From: CAYSQW01 sp964433135
GTDB lineage: Bacteria; Acidobacteriota; Aminicenantia; Aminicenantales; Aminicenantaceae
Reading direction: 5' to 3'
NCBI GenBank assembly: GCA_964433135.1
Contig: CAYSQW010000003.1
Coordinates: forward strand, 62,001-126,000
DNA length: 64,000 bases
Part shown: in pieces, positions 7,877-16,142 of the stretch
Position numbering within the stretch: the stretch's first letter is position 1
Layout of the letters: every line of letters starts with the position of its first letter
Notes under the pieces: generated by a model
Seen by the model: only the letters and a program-made list of their open reading frames with translations
The model's database searches: none
Told to the model about the DNA's origin: nothing
Made by a program: the position numbers and the translations under genes

Positions 7877-8587
7877 CTCGCGTAGGATTTTTTGAAAAGC
7901 ATCTCCCGGCGAGGGGGCTTTGATGATCGGTCGTCCCACCACCAGGTAATCAGCGCCTTTTTTCACGGCCTGCGCCGGAGTCATAATCCGCTTCTGGTCT
8001 CCAACCGCCGCCCATGAAGGTCTGATTCCGGGAGTGACCACAAGTAATTCCGGACCAAAGTTTTCTCGGATCAAGTCGATCTCCAGGGGCGAACAGACTA
8101 CGCCGTCCGCGCCCGCTTCACGTGCCAGTTCCGCCAGTCGGAGGACCTGTTCTTTGACCGGAGAGGAAACCCCCACCTCCCGCATTTGGATTTCTTTTAA
8201 ACTGGTCAATACCGTAACCGCCAGGAGAAAAGGCCGTGGAGATCCGCTGCGTTCCGATTCTTCCGCGGCGGCTTCGACGGCGCTTTTCAGCATCTCTTTT
8301 CCGCCAGAAGCGTGCAGGGTCATCATGTGAACTCCGTGGAGAACGCTCATTCTGACCGCCCCGGCAACCGTGTTGGGGATATCATGGAGTTTTAGATCGA
8401 GAAAAGCTTTTTTATTCCGGTTTTTCAATTCGGATAGAAGCGGAGGACCGTAGGCGGAAAACATCTGCAAACCGACTTTGAATATTTCGGTTTCCGGAAG
8501 CCGGTCAAGCAGTGTGAGAGCTTCTTCCCGGGAATTTACATCCAGGGCCACGATGATTTTGCAAGAGAGGTCATTCATGGGAATCAT
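7856..8587 (-). CDS. pyrF: Orotidine 5'-phosphate decarboxylase
   Basis: 243 residues. It catalyses the last step of UMP synthesis, OMP to UMP, in the cytoplasm. It is a TIM barrel with the catalytic motif FLDLKLHDIPNTV carrying the Asp-Lys-Asp triad. The phosphate-binding end is seen in VTPGIRP and DYLVVGRPI. The ATG at 8587 has AAGGAAG immediately upstream. It is the third gene of the pyrK-pyrD-pyrF unit, 87 nt after pyrD, and converges with the Yip1 gene. Confidence 0.96.
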   Translation of the reverse strand: MIPMNDLSCKIIVALDVNSREEALTLLDRLPETEIFKVGLQMFSAYGPPLLSELKNRNKKAFLDLKLHDIPNTVAGAVRMSVLHGVHMMTLHASGGKEMLKSAVEAAAEESERSGSPRPFLLAVTVLTSLKEIQMREVGVSSPVKEQVLRLAELAREAGADGVVCSPLEIDLIRENFGPELLVVTPGIRPSWAAVGDQKRIMTPAQAVKKGADYLVVGRPIIKAPSPGDAFQKILRELESPDQ

Positions 8588-8674
8588 TTTACTTCCTTTT
8601 CGCCGTCTTCGATCGGTTTCCGGCGCGAATCTGTACCGCCATCCCGGAATGCGCCGACTCCCGGGATATTCATC

Positions 8675-9592
8675 TTATGTCTTCATGCTTCCGATCAGGT
8701 CGGACAGTCGGTATATTTTACGGGAACGGCAGTAATCCTCAAGCTCCCGGATGATATTCACGGTTGATTCAGGGTTCACGAAATTTGCCGTTCCTACCTG
8801 GACTGCGGCGGCGCCGGCGATCAAATACTCAAGAGCATCCGGTCCGGACATGATGCCCCCCATCCCGATGACGGGAATATGCAGCCGCTGCGCCGTTTGA
8901 TAGGCCATTCTCAAAGCGATTGGTTTAATGGCGGGGCCGCTGAGTCCGCCGAAAACGTTGCTCAATCTCGGGCGACGTGTTTCGGTATCGACGGCCATGG
9001 CCAGAAAAGTGTTGACGAGGGATACGGCGTCCGAACCTGCTTCCTGCGCCGCTTCGGCGATTTCGGAGATGTCTCTTACATTGGGGGAGAGCTTCGTGAT
9101 TATCGGGCGCTTGCTGACGGTCTTTACCATCCGTACAACGGAATGGGTCGTGCGCGGATCCAGGGCCGGGCAGTGGCCGCCCTGCTTGACATTCGGACAA
9201 GAGATGTTGATTTCATAGGCGGCGATGCCTTCCCGGGAATCGAGATAATCCACGACCCGCGCGTATTCCTCTTCGTCTTCACCGCAGACATTGATGATAA
9301 GAGCGGTATTGCGGCCGCGCAGGCGGGGCAGAATATCCTCGGCGAAACGGTGGACGCCGACTCCCTGAAGACCGATGGAGTTGATCAGCCCTCCCACGGT
9401 TTCGACCAATCGGGGGGGCGGATTACCCGGGCGGGGATTGAAATAGAGACCTTTGACCACATATCCGCCCAGTTGATCGAGGTCCAGAAAAGGGGTGAAC
9501 TCTTCTCCGTATCCGAATGTGCCGCTGGCCGCGATCACGGGATTCTTCAGTTTGATAAATCCCAAGTCCACGCTGAGGTCGATCATTTCCAT
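8675..9592 (-). CDS. pyrD: Dihydroorotate dehydrogenase B, catalytic subunit
   Basis: 305 residues, typical of class 1B PyrD. It oxidises dihydroorotate to orotate using FMN and passes electrons to PyrK and then NAD+. Visible features are the N-terminal LKNPVIAASGTFGYG substrate/FMN loop, ISCPNVKQGG with the catalytic-base cysteine characteristic of class 1, ITKLSPNV, and the FMN phosphate site GMGGIMSGPDALE. It overlaps pyrK by 10 nt. Pairing with pyrK confirms the NAD-linked 1B type rather than quinone-linked PyrD. Confidence 0.96.
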   Translation of the reverse strand: MEMIDLSVDLGFIKLKNPVIAASGTFGYGEEFTPFLDLDQLGGYVVKGLYFNPRPGNPPPRLVETVGGLINSIGLQGVGVHRFAEDILPRLRGRNTALIINVCGEDEEEYARVVDYLDSREGIAAYEINISCPNVKQGGHCPALDPRTTHSVVRMVKTVSKRPIITKLSPNVRDISEIAEAAQEAGSDAVSLVNTFLAMAVDTETRRPRLSNVFGGLSGPAIKPIALRMAYQTAQRLHIPVIGMGGIMSGPDALEYLIAGAAAVQVGTANFVNPESTVNIIRELEDYCRSRKIYRLSDLIGSMKT

Positions 9593-10368
9593 TCGATGTC
9601 TTCTGCCGGAAATACCGGGCCGTCTTCACAGATTTTCCGCCATTCGGCGCCGTCTTCCGTTTTGATTTTTTTAACGCAGCCCCAACAGGCTCCGAAACCG
9701 CAGCCCATCATCGATTCCAGAGAGAACTGTGCGGGGATTTCAAGAGAACGCCCTATCTCAGCAAGCTTGGCGAGCATGGGTTCCGGCCCGCATGCGAACA
9801 GCTGTTTTGCGGGGGACGATTCGAGCCGTGCTCTGACCAGATCCGTGACGAGACCGTGGAACTGAAAGGAACCGTCATCGGTGGCACAGGAGATGTCCAG
9901 TCCGCTTTCGAGAAAACGTTCCCGGAGAGGAAGATCGGTTCGGGTTTTTCCGCCGTAATATATATGCGGCGTAAAACGATGTGTGCGTAGAACCTGCGCC
10001 AGCCAGAATAAAGGGGCGATGCCCCGGCCGCCTCCGACCAGTGCTGCCGGAGATTTTTTCCCGTCGGCATCATATCGGAAGCCTCGGCCCAGGGGGCCGA
10101 GGATATCGATAAACCGGCCCGGTTCCTGGAGCCCCAGAAGAGATGTCCCGACGCCCGCTTCCTGAAAGAATATCTCGACTTCTCCTTCCTCGCAATAATG
10201 GATGCAGAAAGGGCGCCGCAGCAGCGGATGGGGTTGAGGGGAGATGCGCACCATAACGAACTGTCCGGGTTCGGCGTGGGCCGCGATGTCGGGGGCTTCC
10301 AGCCGAAGCAGATGATACGTATCCCAGCTTTGCTTGCGTATGATCCGGGCTTTGATTGAGATGTTCAT
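9583..10368 (-). CDS. pyrK: Dihydroorotate dehydrogenase B, electron-transfer subunit (PyrK)
   Basis: 261 residues from the ATG at 10368. The longer frame to 10446 would run through both the putative pyrK promoter and the opposing promoter. It is a ferredoxin-reductase-like protein. FAD-binding is seen in HPLLRRPFCI, NAD-binding in ALVGGGRGIAPLFWLA, and a C-terminal 2Fe-2S loop in MGCGFGACWGC plus a downstream cysteine in KICEDGPVF. It transfers electrons from PyrD to NAD+. No ribosome binding site is obvious. It is the first gene of the pyr operon and diverges from the aminotransferase gene. Confidence 0.93.
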   Translation of the reverse strand: MNISIKARIIRKQSWDTYHLLRLEAPDIAAHAEPGQFVMVRISPQPHPLLRRPFCIHYCEEGEVEIFFQEAGVGTSLLGLQEPGRFIDILGPLGRGFRYDADGKKSPAALVGGGRGIAPLFWLAQVLRTHRFTPHIYYGGKTRTDLPLRERFLESGLDISCATDDGSFQFHGLVTDLVRARLESSPAKQLFACGPEPMLAKLAEIGRSLEIPAQFSLESMMGCGFGACWGCVKKIKTEDGAEWRKICEDGPVFPAEDIEWK

Positions 10369-10390
10369 TTGCGTGCTGAAGGTAGGATTT

Positions 10391-10419
10391 AAAATAGCAG
10401 AATCGTGCTTTCTTAGCAA
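10391..10419 (-). promoter_or_regulatory. Promoter of the pyrKDF operon
   Basis: Minus-strand TTGCTA (10414-10419), 17 nt, TATTTT (10391-10396), about 22 nt before the pyrK ATG. Confidence 0.5.
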
Positions 10420-10427
10420 CAAAAACT

Positions 10428-10456
10428 TTGACAACCCCGCGTGCATTTGAAATAAT
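10428..10456 (+). promoter_or_regulatory. Promoter of the aminotransferase gene
   Basis: TTGACA (10428-10433), 17 nt, AATAAT (10451-10456). Transcription should start near 10463, which excludes the longer upstream reading-frame start at 10428. Confidence 0.75.
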
Positions 10457-10505
10457 TAAATGTCCTTATAAATGTAACCTTTATAAACATCTGGAGGGAA
10501 TCATC

Positions 10506-11747
10506 ATGGATATCTCCCAACGCGGAAAAGCAATTCAGGAATCCCCGATCAGAAAGCTGAAACCTCTCGCCGATAAGGCCATAGAGCGGGGAATACATGT
10601 TTATTTTATCAATATCGGACAGCCGGATATACCAACGCCGAAACCGGTATGGGATACATTGAAAAACTATGATACCGATGTGTTGAGCTATGGTCCCGCT
10701 CAAGGATTTTTAGAACTGAGGCAGGCCGTCGCGGATTATTACGGCGATTTCAATATTCCGCTGACTGCGGAAGAGGTGCTTGTCACCATCGGGGGTTCGG
10801 AAGCGATCCATTTTTCTTTCAGTGTCGTGGCGGATCCGGGTGAAGAGATCATTATCCCAGAACCGTTCTATACGAATTACAACGGCTATGCTGCTTTCGC
10901 CGATGTCAAGATTGTTCCGTTGCCGCTCAGCGTAAAGGATGGATTCCGGCTTCCTTCCGCTAAAGAAATCGAAGCCCTCATTACTCCGAAAACCCGTGCG
11001 ATTCTTCTCTGTTCTCCCAATAATCCAACCGGAACGGTCTATTCCCGGGAGGAACTGGAGCGCGTCGTCGAGCTGGTCAAACGACATGACCTTTTTCTGA
11101 TCGCGGATGAAGTGTATAAAGAGTTCGTCTATGAGGGTGAGCGGCACACGAGTATTCTCGAGTTCGAGGATATCAAGAACCGGGCGATCGTCGTGGACAG
11201 CATTTCCAAGCGTTTCAGCTGTTGCGGAGCCCGCATCGGAGCCGTCATCACCCGGAACTCCGAGGTCTATCAAGCCGTCCTGAAATTTGCTCAGGCGCGT
11301 TTATGTCCTCCGTCCATCGAACAGAAGGCCGCCTTGGCCGCGTACCGCATGGGGCGAAATTACTTCGATCCGGTTCGGATCGAATACCAGCGCCGCCGGG
11401 ACGTTCTGTTTGAAGGTTTCAAAGATATTCCAGGAGTTGTGATGGACAAACCGGAGGGTGCGTTTTACATCATCGCTCGGCTTCCCGTGGATGACAGCGA
11501 GCATTTCGTTCGCTGGATGCTGACGGATTTTCAATTGGACAACCAGACCGTTATGGTCGCGCCCGCGCAGGGTTTTTATTCAACCCCGGGGCGGGGGGGA
11601 GATGAGATCCGTATCGCCTATGTTCTCAAAGAAGAAGACCTGAAACGCGCGATTCGCGTGTTCAAGGCGGGCCTGGAAAAATATTTGACTCTTCATCCGT
11701 CTTCAAAAGAACGAAACGGAAGCGGTGCCGCGGCGGCTTCGGTATAG
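10506..11747 (+). CDS. Class I/II pyridoxal-phosphate aminotransferase (aspartate aminotransferase family)
   Basis: 413 residues. The ATG at 10506 is chosen for its GGAGGGA ribosome binding site and because it follows the promoter at 10428-10456. It is a fold-type I PLP enzyme. Visible motifs are INIGQPDIPTP at the N-terminus, SYGPAQGFLELRQAV, the substrate-anchor asparagine in CSPNNPTGTVYSREE, ADEVYKEFVY with the PLP-contacting aspartate, and the Schiff-base lysine in SISKRFSCCGARIG. The family moves amino groups between aspartate or other amino acids and 2-oxoglutarate; the exact substrate cannot be read. It sits with peptide and amino-acid genes, consistent with amino-acid catabolism. Confidence 0.9.
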   Translation: MDISQRGKAIQESPIRKLKPLADKAIERGIHVYFINIGQPDIPTPKPVWDTLKNYDTDVLSYGPAQGFLELRQAVADYYGDFNIPLTAEEVLVTIGGSEAIHFSFSVVADPGEEIIIPEPFYTNYNGYAAFADVKIVPLPLSVKDGFRLPSAKEIEALITPKTRAILLCSPNNPTGTVYSREELERVVELVKRHDLFLIADEVYKEFVYEGERHTSILEFEDIKNRAIVVDSISKRFSCCGARIGAVITRNSEVYQAVLKFAQARLCPPSIEQKAALAAYRMGRNYFDPVRIEYQRRRDVLFEGFKDIPGVVMDKPEGAFYIIARLPVDDSEHFVRWMLTDFQLDNQTVMVAPAQGFYSTPGRGGDEIRIAYVLKEEDLKRAIRVFKAGLEKYLTLHPSSKERNGSGAAAASV

Positions 11748-11822
11748 GCCCCTCCGGCCGGATTTTGCGCTTTTTTGTTCTACGCCTCTTGGAAAACGGC
11801 ATCCCCGTTGGGGCGCATGGCC

Positions 11823-11851
11823 TTGAATTTTAAGCCGTTTATGTGTATATT
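11823..11851 (+). promoter_or_regulatory. Promoter of ppdK
   Basis: TTGAAT (11823-11828), 17 nt, TATATT (11846-11851), 40 nt before the start codon. Confidence 0.65.
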
Positions 11852-11891
11852 TTCTGTTTAATCCGCTTTATTTGATTAGAAGGAGTTTTTT

Positions 11892-14609
11892 ATGGCAAGT
11901 CAATACGTGTATTTTTTTGGTAAAGGCAATGTCGAAGGCAACAAGGATATGAAAGATATTCTTGGAGGGAAAGGCGCCAATCTCGCCGAGATGGCGGGAA
12001 TCGGACTGCCGGTTCCTCCGGGTTTCACCGTTTCGACGGAAGTCTGCAATCTGTTTCTTAAATCCGGCAATCAGCTTCCTTCGGAAATACAGGATGATAT
12101 CCGAGCCAATCTGAAGCAGCTTGAAAAAGCGTCGGGACAGAGATTCGGAGAAGAGGACAACCCGCTGCTGGTATCGGTCCGCTCGGGAGCGAAGTTCTCC
12201 ATGCCCGGAATGATGGATACGATCTTGAATTTGGGGTTGAATGACCGTACGGTTGAAGGTTTGACAAGGAAAAGCGGGGATAAGAGGTTTGCTCTCGATT
12301 GCTATCGGCGTTTGATTCAGATGTTCGGAGACGTCGTTCTGGAAATCGAAAAGAAAAAATTCGAGGAGATCCTGAGAGCCAGTAAGAAAGAGCATGGAAT
12401 CACTCAGGATTTCGATATTTCCCCGGAAATCTGGGAAGAAATCATTCGCGACTTCAAGCTTTTGACCAAGAAAGAAACCGGGAATGATTTCCCTCAGGAT
12501 GTCAACCAGCAGCTCTTTATGGCCGTGTCCGCGGTTTTCAGCTCCTGGGACAATCCCCGTGCGATCACCTACCGCAAGTTGAACCATATACCTGACGATC
12601 TGGGAACCGCCGTCAATGTGCAGCTGATGATTTTCGGTAATTTCGGTGAAGACAGCGGCACGGGCGTGGGTTTCACCCGTAATCCGGCTACAGGGGAAAA
12701 AGAGCTTTACGGAGAATATCTTCTCAATGCCCAGGGTGAGGACGTCGTAGCCGGAATTCGCACTCCCTCTCCGCTTAAGGAGCTGAGTCACGACATGCCC
12801 GAGGTATTCGCTGAGTTGAAGGAAATCACCGACCGGCTGGAAAAGCACTATAAGGATGTTCAAGATTTTGAATTCACCATCCAGGAACAAAAACTGTTCA
12901 TGCTGCAGACCCGCAACGGAAAAAGAACCGGACCGGCCGCGGTCAAGATCGCGGTGGATCTGGTTGACGAAGGCTTGATCACGAAAAATGAAGCTCTGAT
13001 GCTGGTCGAGCCCGCCGCTCTGGATCAACTTCTGCATCCGGTTTTCGACGTCGAAGAAAAAAACCGGCATGAGGTTCTGGCCAAAGGTTTGGCCGCCTCT
13101 CCCGGAGCCGCCGCCGGCCAGGCCGTTTTTACCGCCGATGAAGCCGTCGAGTGGAAAAATCAGGGAAAACGGGTTGTGCTTGTCCGGGATGAAACCTCTC
13201 CCGATGATATCCACGGCATGAGCGCCTCCCAGGGTATCCTGACCGCAACGGGAGGCATGACGTCGCATGCGGCCGTGGTCGGGCGGCAGATGGGGAAACC
13301 CGCCGTAGTCGGCTGCGGCGGGATCTCGCCCAGCGAAGAGAAGAAGGCCTTTCAAGTGGATGGCAAGACGATCCGGGAAGGGGAATGGATTTCGATCGAC
13401 GGCGCGACCGGAGAAGTGTTTCTGGGTGAAATCCGCACCCAACCCTCCGAGATTATCGAAGTTGTCAAGGGTGGATTGCGGCCGGAAGAATCCGCGATTT
13501 ACCAGGCGTTCACGCGGCTGCTTTCCTGGGCCGATGAAGTGCGGCGCCTGGATGTCCGTGCCAATGCCGATACTCCCGTCGATGCTGAAATGGCGTTTGC
13601 ATTCGGTGCGCAGGGTATTGGGCTGGCTCGGACCGAGCATATGTTCTTCGAGCGGGAACGTCTTCCGTTCATCAAGGCGATGATCCTGGCCGAAACCGTC
13701 GAGGGCCGAAGGGAAAACATCCAGAAAATCCTGCCCTTTCAGAGAAAAGATTTCTATGAATTATTCAAGGCCATGCACGGGAATCCGGTGACGATCCGAA
13801 CTCTGGATCCGCCCTTACACGAATTCCTTCCCAAAAAAGAAGACCTTATGGTGGAACTAGCCGAAATGAAAGCCCGCGGCGGCCAGGATCCCAAGAAAAT
13901 TGAAGAGACTGAGATTCTGCTCGAGAGGGTCAAGGCCCTCTCCGAATTCAATCCCATGCTCGGACACCGCGGATGCCGCCTGGGAATCACATATCCCGAA
14001 ATCATCGAGATGCAGGCTCAGGCGATTTTCGAAGCGGCCTGCCAGCTGGCTAAAGAAGGGGAGAAGGTTTTTCCCGAAGTCATGGTTCCGCTGATCGGAT
14101 CGGTCGAAGAATTGACTCTCCAGAAAGAAATCATCGTCAACACGGCGGAAGCGCTCATCAAGGAATACGGCGTCGAATTACCTTACACCGTCGGCACCAT
14201 GATCGAAATCCCCCGCGCGGCGATCACGGCCGCTGATGTGGCGCGGGAAGCGGAATTCTTTTCTTTCGGGACCAATGACTTGACGCAAACCGCGTTTGGG
14301 ATTTCCCGCGACGACGGTGCGTCTTTCATCAATCACTATCTGACCCATGGTATCTGGAAGGACGATCCCTTCAGCACTGTAGACATCGACGGCGTCGGAC
14401 AGCTCATGAAGTGGGCCGTTGAAAGAGGTCGCGAGACCCGGCCGAACCTCAAGGTCGGAATCTGCGGCGTACATGGAGGAGATCCCCGCTCCATATATTT
14501 CTGCCACAAGATCGGATTGAATTATGTGAGCTGCTCGGCTTATCAGATTCCGATAGCTCGCCTGGCCTCGGCGCAGGTGATGCTGCGGGAAAAAGCCGGA
14601 GAATTGTAA
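11892..14609 (+). CDS. ppdK: Pyruvate, phosphate dikinase
   Basis: 905 residues, slightly longer than the usual ~875. It interconverts pyruvate + ATP + Pi with phosphoenolpyruvate + AMP + PPi. In anaerobes it runs in glycolytic or gluconeogenic direction. Order: ATP-grasp domain (GGKGANLAEMA near the N-terminus), swivelling phospho-histidine domain (GGMTSHAAVVGRQMG, His459), and C-terminal PEP/pyruvate TIM barrel (GTMIEIPRAA, SFGTNDLTQ, and the active cysteine in YVSCSAYQ). The usual ICGEHGGDP motif reads ICGVHGGDP here, a Glu-to-Val change. An AGAAGGAG ribosome binding site precedes the ATG, and a strong terminator follows, so the gene is monocistronic. Confidence 0.97.
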   Translation: MASQYVYFFGKGNVEGNKDMKDILGGKGANLAEMAGIGLPVPPGFTVSTEVCNLFLKSGNQLPSEIQDDIRANLKQLEKASGQRFGEEDNPLLVSVRSGAKFSMPGMMDTILNLGLNDRTVEGLTRKSGDKRFALDCYRRLIQMFGDVVLEIEKKKFEEILRASKKEHGITQDFDISPEIWEEIIRDFKLLTKKETGNDFPQDVNQQLFMAVSAVFSSWDNPRAITYRKLNHIPDDLGTAVNVQLMIFGNFGEDSGTGVGFTRNPATGEKELYGEYLLNAQGEDVVAGIRTPSPLKELSHDMPEVFAELKEITDRLEKHYKDVQDFEFTIQEQKLFMLQTRNGKRTGPAAVKIAVDLVDEGLITKNEALMLVEPAALDQLLHPVFDVEEKNRHEVLAKGLAASPGAAAGQAVFTADEAVEWKNQGKRVVLVRDETSPDDIHGMSASQGILTATGGMTSHAAVVGRQMGKPAVVGCGGISPSEEKKAFQVDGKTIREGEWISIDGATGEVFLGEIRTQPSEIIEVVKGGLRPEESAIYQAFTRLLSWADEVRRLDVRANADTPVDAEMAFAFGAQGIGLARTEHMFFERERLPFIKAMILAETVEGRRENIQKILPFQRKDFYELFKAMHGNPVTIRTLDPPLHEFLPKKEDLMVELAEMKARGGQDPKKIEETEILLERVKALSEFNPMLGHRGCRLGITYPEIIEMQAQAIFEAACQLAKEGEKVFPEVMVPLIGSVEELTLQKEIIVNTAEALIKEYGVELPYTVGTMIEIPRAAITAADVAREAEFFSFGTNDLTQTAFGISRDDGASFINHYLTHGIWKDDPFSTVDIDGVGQLMKWAVERGRETRPNLKVGICGVHGGDPRSIYFCHKIGLNYVSCSAYQIPIARLASAQVMLREKAGEL

Positions 14610-14622
14610 GCGGAATCAAGAC

Positions 14623-14655
14623 AAGGGTCCGTCCGAGGACGGACCCTTTTTTTTT
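14623..14655 (+). terminator. Rho-independent terminator of ppdK
   Basis: Stem AAGGGTCCGTCC paired with GGACGGACCCTT around a tiny CGAG loop, followed by nine T (14647-14655), starting 14 nt after the stop codon. Confidence 0.95.
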
Positions 14656-14717
14656 CTCCATCAAGCCGTCGGGAAACATCAATGCCGTTTTCATTTAAAC
14701 CGCGGTGACCGATTAGG

Positions 14718-14746
14718 TTGTCTCGCGTGGAAAAATTTGTTATGTA
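14718..14746 (+). promoter_or_regulatory. Promoter giving a predicted leaderless mRNA
   Basis: TTGTCT (14718-14723), 17 nt, TATGTA (14741-14746). The -10 box ends 9 nt before the ATG at 14756 and no ribosome binding site is present. Confidence 0.42.
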
Positions 14747-14755
14747 TGGGTTCTA

Positions 14756-15733
14756 ATGGTCGGTTTTCCACGTTTTTTCAAGCGCCTTGTCGGGAAACGG
14801 TTTGCGTTTACCTTTATTTACAGCGATTCCTATTGGATGGTAAATATCGGAAATCATGTGTTTCCCGTGATCAAATATCGCAAGATCTATGAAAAACTCC
14901 TCCAATCAGGGATCAAGAAGGAAAACATCACCCCTCCCGAACCTGCATCGGAAGCAGACGTGCTGCGGGTGCATGCATCGAAGTATCTCAGGAAGTTGAG
15001 GAGTGGAAAGCTTTCTCAATCGGAGATGGCGGCATTGGAGATCCCTTTTTCCCAGGAGATGCTGGATTTCGCCCTGCTTTCCGTCGGAGGAACCCAGCTC
15101 ACGGCAGCAAACGCGCTTCAAGACGGTTTGGCCGTCCATATCGGCGGCGGTTTTCACCATGCCTTTGCCGATCACGGGGAAGGATTCTGCGTCCTCAATG
15201 ACGTAGCGGTCGCCGCGGTCGGATTACTGGATTCGGGAAGAATCCGGAAAATCATGGTCGTCGATTGTGATGTCCATCAAGGGAACGGCACGGCCGAGAT
15301 CTTTCTGAAAAACGAGAATGTCTATACGTTTTCAATCCATCAAATGGATATTTACCCGGCCCAGAAAAAACAAAGCACCCTGGATGTCGGCTTGTGGTCA
15401 GGTGCCGGGGATTCCAAATACCTGGCTGAGATCCGAGGTCGGTTTCCCCTCCTCTATCAGGAATTCAAACCGGAGCTGGTCATTTATTTGGCGGGAGCGG
15501 ATCCTTATGAAAAGGATCAACTCGGCCGTCTCAATATCACCCAAAACGGATTGAAAGAGCGGGACCAGATCGTGATCGGCGAAGCTTTGAAGCAGGGGAT
15601 TCCCGTGGCCGTTCTCATGGCCGGCGGATACGCCTACGACGTGCAAGACACCGTTGCCGTTCATCTCAATACGATCATCGCGGCTCAAAAGGCCCTGCGG
15701 AGATACCCTCCTTCCGGCCGCCGCAAATCCTAG
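14756..15733 (+). CDS. Histone deacetylase / acetylpolyamine amidohydrolase family protein
   Basis: 325 residues. It belongs to the arginase-deacetylase fold, zinc-dependent amide hydrolases that in bacteria act on acetylated small molecules or proteins such as acetyl-CoA synthetase (AcuC-like) or acetylpolyamines. Visible residues are the catalytic His pair in GGFHHAFAD (134-135), zinc ligands in DCDVHQGNG (Asp172, His174) and AGADPYEKD (Asp249), and the catalytic tyrosine in LMAGGYAYD. The opening FIYSDSY and GNHVFP also match the family. No ribosome binding site is seen; the ATG follows a putative -10 box by 9 nt. The natural substrate cannot be told. Confidence 0.9.
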   Translation: MVGFPRFFKRLVGKRFAFTFIYSDSYWMVNIGNHVFPVIKYRKIYEKLLQSGIKKENITPPEPASEADVLRVHASKYLRKLRSGKLSQSEMAALEIPFSQEMLDFALLSVGGTQLTAANALQDGLAVHIGGGFHHAFADHGEGFCVLNDVAVAAVGLLDSGRIRKIMVVDCDVHQGNGTAEIFLKNENVYTFSIHQMDIYPAQKKQSTLDVGLWSGAGDSKYLAEIRGRFPLLYQEFKPELVIYLAGADPYEKDQLGRLNITQNGLKERDQIVIGEALKQGIPVAVLMAGGYAYDVQDTVAVHLNTIIAAQKALRRYPPSGRRKS

Positions 15734-15753
15734 ACATCCCTGGAAAAATCCGT

Positions 15754-16077
15754 TCAACCGGTTGAGGTTTCCTGTTCCAGCCACTCCAAATAGGCCGGAT
15801 ATCCCTTTTCAATGGGAACGGCCGTGATCTCCGGGATTTCGTAAGGATGACGCTCGCGCAGCAGCGCCTCCAGCTCGTTGTAGCGGGGGGCCGTGGTTTT
15901 AATGATCAGCATGAATTCCCGGTCCCGTGATATTTTCCCCCGCCACCAGTACAGCGAAAGCACTCCCGGAGAAACGGTCACACACGCCGCCAGTCGTTTT
16001 TGCAGGATCTCTTCAGCGATGCGACCGGCGCTGTCTTCATCAGGAAGCGTGGACAGGACGATCAAAGGTTTCTTCAT
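15754..16077 (-). CDS. cutA: Divalent-cation tolerance protein CutA
   Basis: 107 residues from the ATG at 16077, chosen for the GGAGGG ribosome binding site 6 nt upstream; an earlier in-frame ATG at 16098 lacks one. CutA1 proteins are small trimeric ferredoxin-like proteins linked to copper and other divalent-metal tolerance, though their true role is unclear. Conserved segments are LVLSTLPDEDSA-like at the N-terminus, LAACVTVSPGVLSLYWWRGK, and HPYEIPEITAVPI. It is convergent with the deacetylase-like gene and lies 65 nt downstream of the M20 peptidase, probably in its transcript. Confidence 0.95.
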   Translation of the reverse strand: MKKPLIVLSTLPDEDSAGRIAEEILQKRLAACVTVSPGVLSLYWWRGKISRDREFMLIIKTTAPRYNELEALLRERHPYEIPEITAVPIEKGYPAYLEWLEQETSTG

Positions 16078-16142
16078 GACATTCCCTCCGATGGGCATTT
16101 TGGGAAATAGAATTCCGGCTTGGGCATGCGCGGCCTTCTCGT

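Noticed and set aside
8879..9865. 328-codon plus-strand frame
   Set aside because: Antisense to pyrD and pyrK, both clear enzymes with overlapping operon structure.
10428..10505. Extended N-terminus of the aminotransferase
   Set aside because: It would start inside the -35 box; the ATG at 10506 has a ribosome binding site and fits the family N-terminus.
11868..13640. 590-codon minus-strand frame
   Set aside because: Shadow of ppdK; no family motif, low-complexity glycine/arginine-rich translation, and the terminator and promoter fit the plus strand.
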